A stretch of 64,000 bases of DNA from positions 2,002,778 to 2,066,777 of the forward strand of contig WBMV01001018.1 in the NCBI GenBank assembly GCA_013396655.1. Reading direction: 5' to 3'. The DNA is from Campylorhamphus procurvoides (lineage: Eukaryota; Chordata; Aves; Passeriformes; Dendrocolaptidae). The notes under the pieces are model-generated. The model was not told the origin of the DNA. It saw nothing but the letters and a program-made list of their open reading frames with translations, and ran no database searches. The position numbers were made by a program, and so were the translations under genes. This document shows positions 61,701 to 64,000 of this stretch, one piece after another (position 1 is the stretch's first letter; every line of letters begins with the position of its first letter).

Positions 61701-64000
61701 TTAAAGGAAAAGTTTGCATGCAGGAAATGACTTCAGTCCCCTTTGCATCTCCTTCCCAGCCCCAGAAGAGAGAGTAACACTTCTGTGATAATGAACAAGC
61801 CCAGTGAATCAAACCTAACACAAACCCACTGGCTGTTCACCACTATCTGTAATTAAAGCTAAACTGGAATGGGAGTATGTTCCTTCACACAACTCTCTCT
61901 TAATTCCCCTCACCCCAATCAAATAAAGCACAATGCTAAAGTCATCCTGTGGCTGGGGATCTTCACACCAATAAGTGAAACTCCTAATTATATAAGATTC
62001 TGTAAAACAGGTGCAGTTTTGCTACCTAGTCCTTTTACAGGATTTGGAAGAAACTCATCCTGCACAAAGAAGAAATGGAGAGATGATCTCAAGTTCCCTT
62101 TCACACCACTCACCACCACTATTACAAAACATTAAATACAATGCAACTGTTTGTTATTCAGTACCTGTTGTGCTTCATAGGATCAATGTGAAGGGAAACC
62201 CTGTTTGATGACAGCACTGCAGTCTTGCCTTCTCACTCATAAAGCACGGAGTGTAAAACACTGTCCCGAGCCAAAACAATCTGATCTGACAACAGTTTCC
62301 CAGTCACCCAGCACACCATTGCTACTTTACTCCCTTGAAAGTAGCCTGGATGTCTGATAAAGGCAATATGTGCTCATAGGTGATCTTTACAGCAGCTTCC
62401 AGGGGTTATTTATGGCTGGTGAAGCACATCAAATATCAGCGGCATTAAGAGAGGTCTCGACAAAGACACTTGTTGGCAAGCAGGAGAGGATGGAGATAGT
62501 ATTCCCATACCAATAATAACAAAGACAGGAAAGAATATGGACACTGTACTTTCTAAGTAACCCCCTTGAACCACCTGCACCTTCCAAAGACAGTGATTAA
62601 CTCAGAAAAGGGAATTTTCATTGGCCTCATTTTTGGAGATGGTGTTTGGCCAGAAAAGTTTGCAGTATGAGTTTCAAAATGCCTAGTGAGGATCCTGTTG
62701 TGAAAGATGCATATGAAAATGAAAGCCAACACTGGAAATCAAGGAGTATTTATCTATTAGAGAGGAAGAATATGCTGATTATTATTCCCACACAAGTTGG
62801 ATGAGGAAATACTGGATTTATTAGATTTGCAGAGGCAGTGCAACTGCAAGAGGCTGCAAATGCCCTGCACAAAGGCCAGCAGCAGAGCTGAAGCACTCCT
62901 TAGCCTCTGCAGGGGCACTGATTCCTGCACACCCAGCAGTGCACTGCCTGTGCTGCCAGCCCCTGCCACGTAGCAAGGAGGGCACACTCGGCCAGTCCCT
63001 GTTTGCCCACTGGGGTTTGTGTGCCAGAGAGGACCATTTATTAGATTATGTGGGATGCTAGCAGTCATAGCTGCTCCATGGGGGCAGAAAAGCCCTACTT
63101 TTATTTTAAAAAGTGGTAGAATTTAAGAGATGAAAGACTGAAAAATACTGGCAATGCCAAAATCCATGGTGTAGAACTCCCCATACCTGTTTGCTTGTAT
63201 CCTGAGCAAACTTTTTAAAATTAAATTGATTTGGTTTTAAATCTAATTACTACTAACAATCTATGTAATCAAGTACAGATCTAGGAATCTGAAGAGTATG
63301 ACTGTTGTGCTTTTTTCTTGCTGAAGATATACCAGCTTTTCAGCTTCATGTAAATATATCTTCAGTCATACAGAGAGTGTTCAATTGGTTGTATGAATTT
63401 GTAGACTATAATACACACTTAAGAAAATATGGGCAAGAAAATAAAAATATTCAGACTTTCAAATATTAAAACTAGTAGGAAGCATGAAACGAAATGTCAA
63501 AATGAGAACATAAAAGTACAATGCAACCCTAACATAAAACAAAGTATTTTTCAGAGCAGTCCTCTTTTAATTTGTGGCAAAAGAATAACAAAAAAATTAC
63601 TTAGTTTCATGTACACGTAATCACAAGTTCCTATTTATTTTTCTTGATTTATTACTCCAATTGGCTCTGAATCTCATACATATATCGGGAGCAACCATAT
63701 GTAATAAATTGAGCTTTGCTTTTTCAGAGCTCCCGGGCAGGGAAGAAAGAGAATTCCTGCTGCTCAAAGCGAGTGACACCAGCTCTGCTGCCTCCCTTCA
63801 CCACAGATGGATTCACAGCTCAGTCAGCCACAGGCTCGTCAGTACCACGGTCTGCTCTTTCAGGCTGTGGATACAGCAGGCAAGGCAGAGCATTCCCATC
63901 CAGCACTGTTTCATCTCAGCACCTTTCACCCCAACAGAGCCTGGGAGAACCCTATTTTACCATTCTTCTGAGAAAATGTAGCCACAACAAACTTTTCAAG
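58727..64000. other. Unique non-coding DNA to the right edge
   Basis: No gene recognised. GC-richer patches at 59080-59320, 62820-63010 and 63730-63960 carry open frames of 77-109 codons, several overlapping on opposite strands. The frame at 59415-59834 (minus, 139 codons) and that at 61438-61821 (minus, 127 codons) show no known domain. Nothing indicates a gene entering from the right edge. Confidence 0.6.

Noticed and set aside
1..64000. tRNA, rRNA, CRISPR array or bacterial-style operon
   Set aside because: No cloverleaf with A and B boxes, no rRNA wording, no regularly spaced direct repeats with unique spacers, and no dense gene packing were seen by eye.

Overview
The window looks like non-coding nuclear DNA of a bird, most likely a neoavian and possibly a songbird. 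The evidence is the repeat content. There are three 3'-anchored or internally deleted copies of the avian CR1 non-LTR retrotransposon, all on the + strand (3238-3342, 20796-21176, about 55500-55594). There is also one complete solo LTR of a common avian ERVL-like family (19489-20011), with 5'-TG...CA-3' ends and a near-identical 5-bp target duplication. Recognised interspersed repeats make up under 2% of the window, as expected for a repeat-poor bird genome. The background is AT-rich, with homopolymer runs and TAATTA-type stretches.

I found no protein-coding gene, RNA gene, CRISPR array or prokaryotic-type operon that I can support. The longest open frames are about 130-160 codons on either strand. 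They mostly sit in locally GC-rich patches where stops are rarer, they resemble no family I recognise, and no set of frames and splice sites forms a gene model. The window is best read as intergenic sequence or the inside of a very large intron. The two cannot be told apart from sequence alone.

Layout: 1-3237 is unique AT-rich DNA with possible ancient-repeat scraps. 3238-3342 is a CR1 tail. 3343-19488 is long unique DNA with short tracts (T14 at 10897, CAA6 at 11176, an old ~72-bp duplication at 12678-12805, an ATTT tract at 14616). 19489-20011 is the solo LTR. 20796-21176 is a dead, internally deleted CR1 with reverse-transcriptase coding remnants. 22081-22162 is a fossil palindromic (MITE-like) element. 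27581-27627 is a CATAT microsatellite. 32534-32563 is a quadruplex motif on the minus strand. 37276-37380 is a minisatellite with an alternating 19/23-bp period. 41302-41331 and 44492-44511 are G-quadruplex motifs in GC-rich patches. 48230 is one ambiguous base. 49770-49835 is a short diverged direct repeat. 50844-55384 holds three G/T-rich tracts and a CR1 tail follows. 58687-58726 is a perfect 18-bp inverted repeat with a 4-nt loop. The remainder is unique.

No undescribed gene system is evident. The points most worth a second look are the perfect hairpin at 58687-58726, the 19/23-bp higher-order minisatellite, and the fossil palindromic elements. Any regulatory role of the AT-rich unique stretches would need cross-species alignment, which could not be run here.
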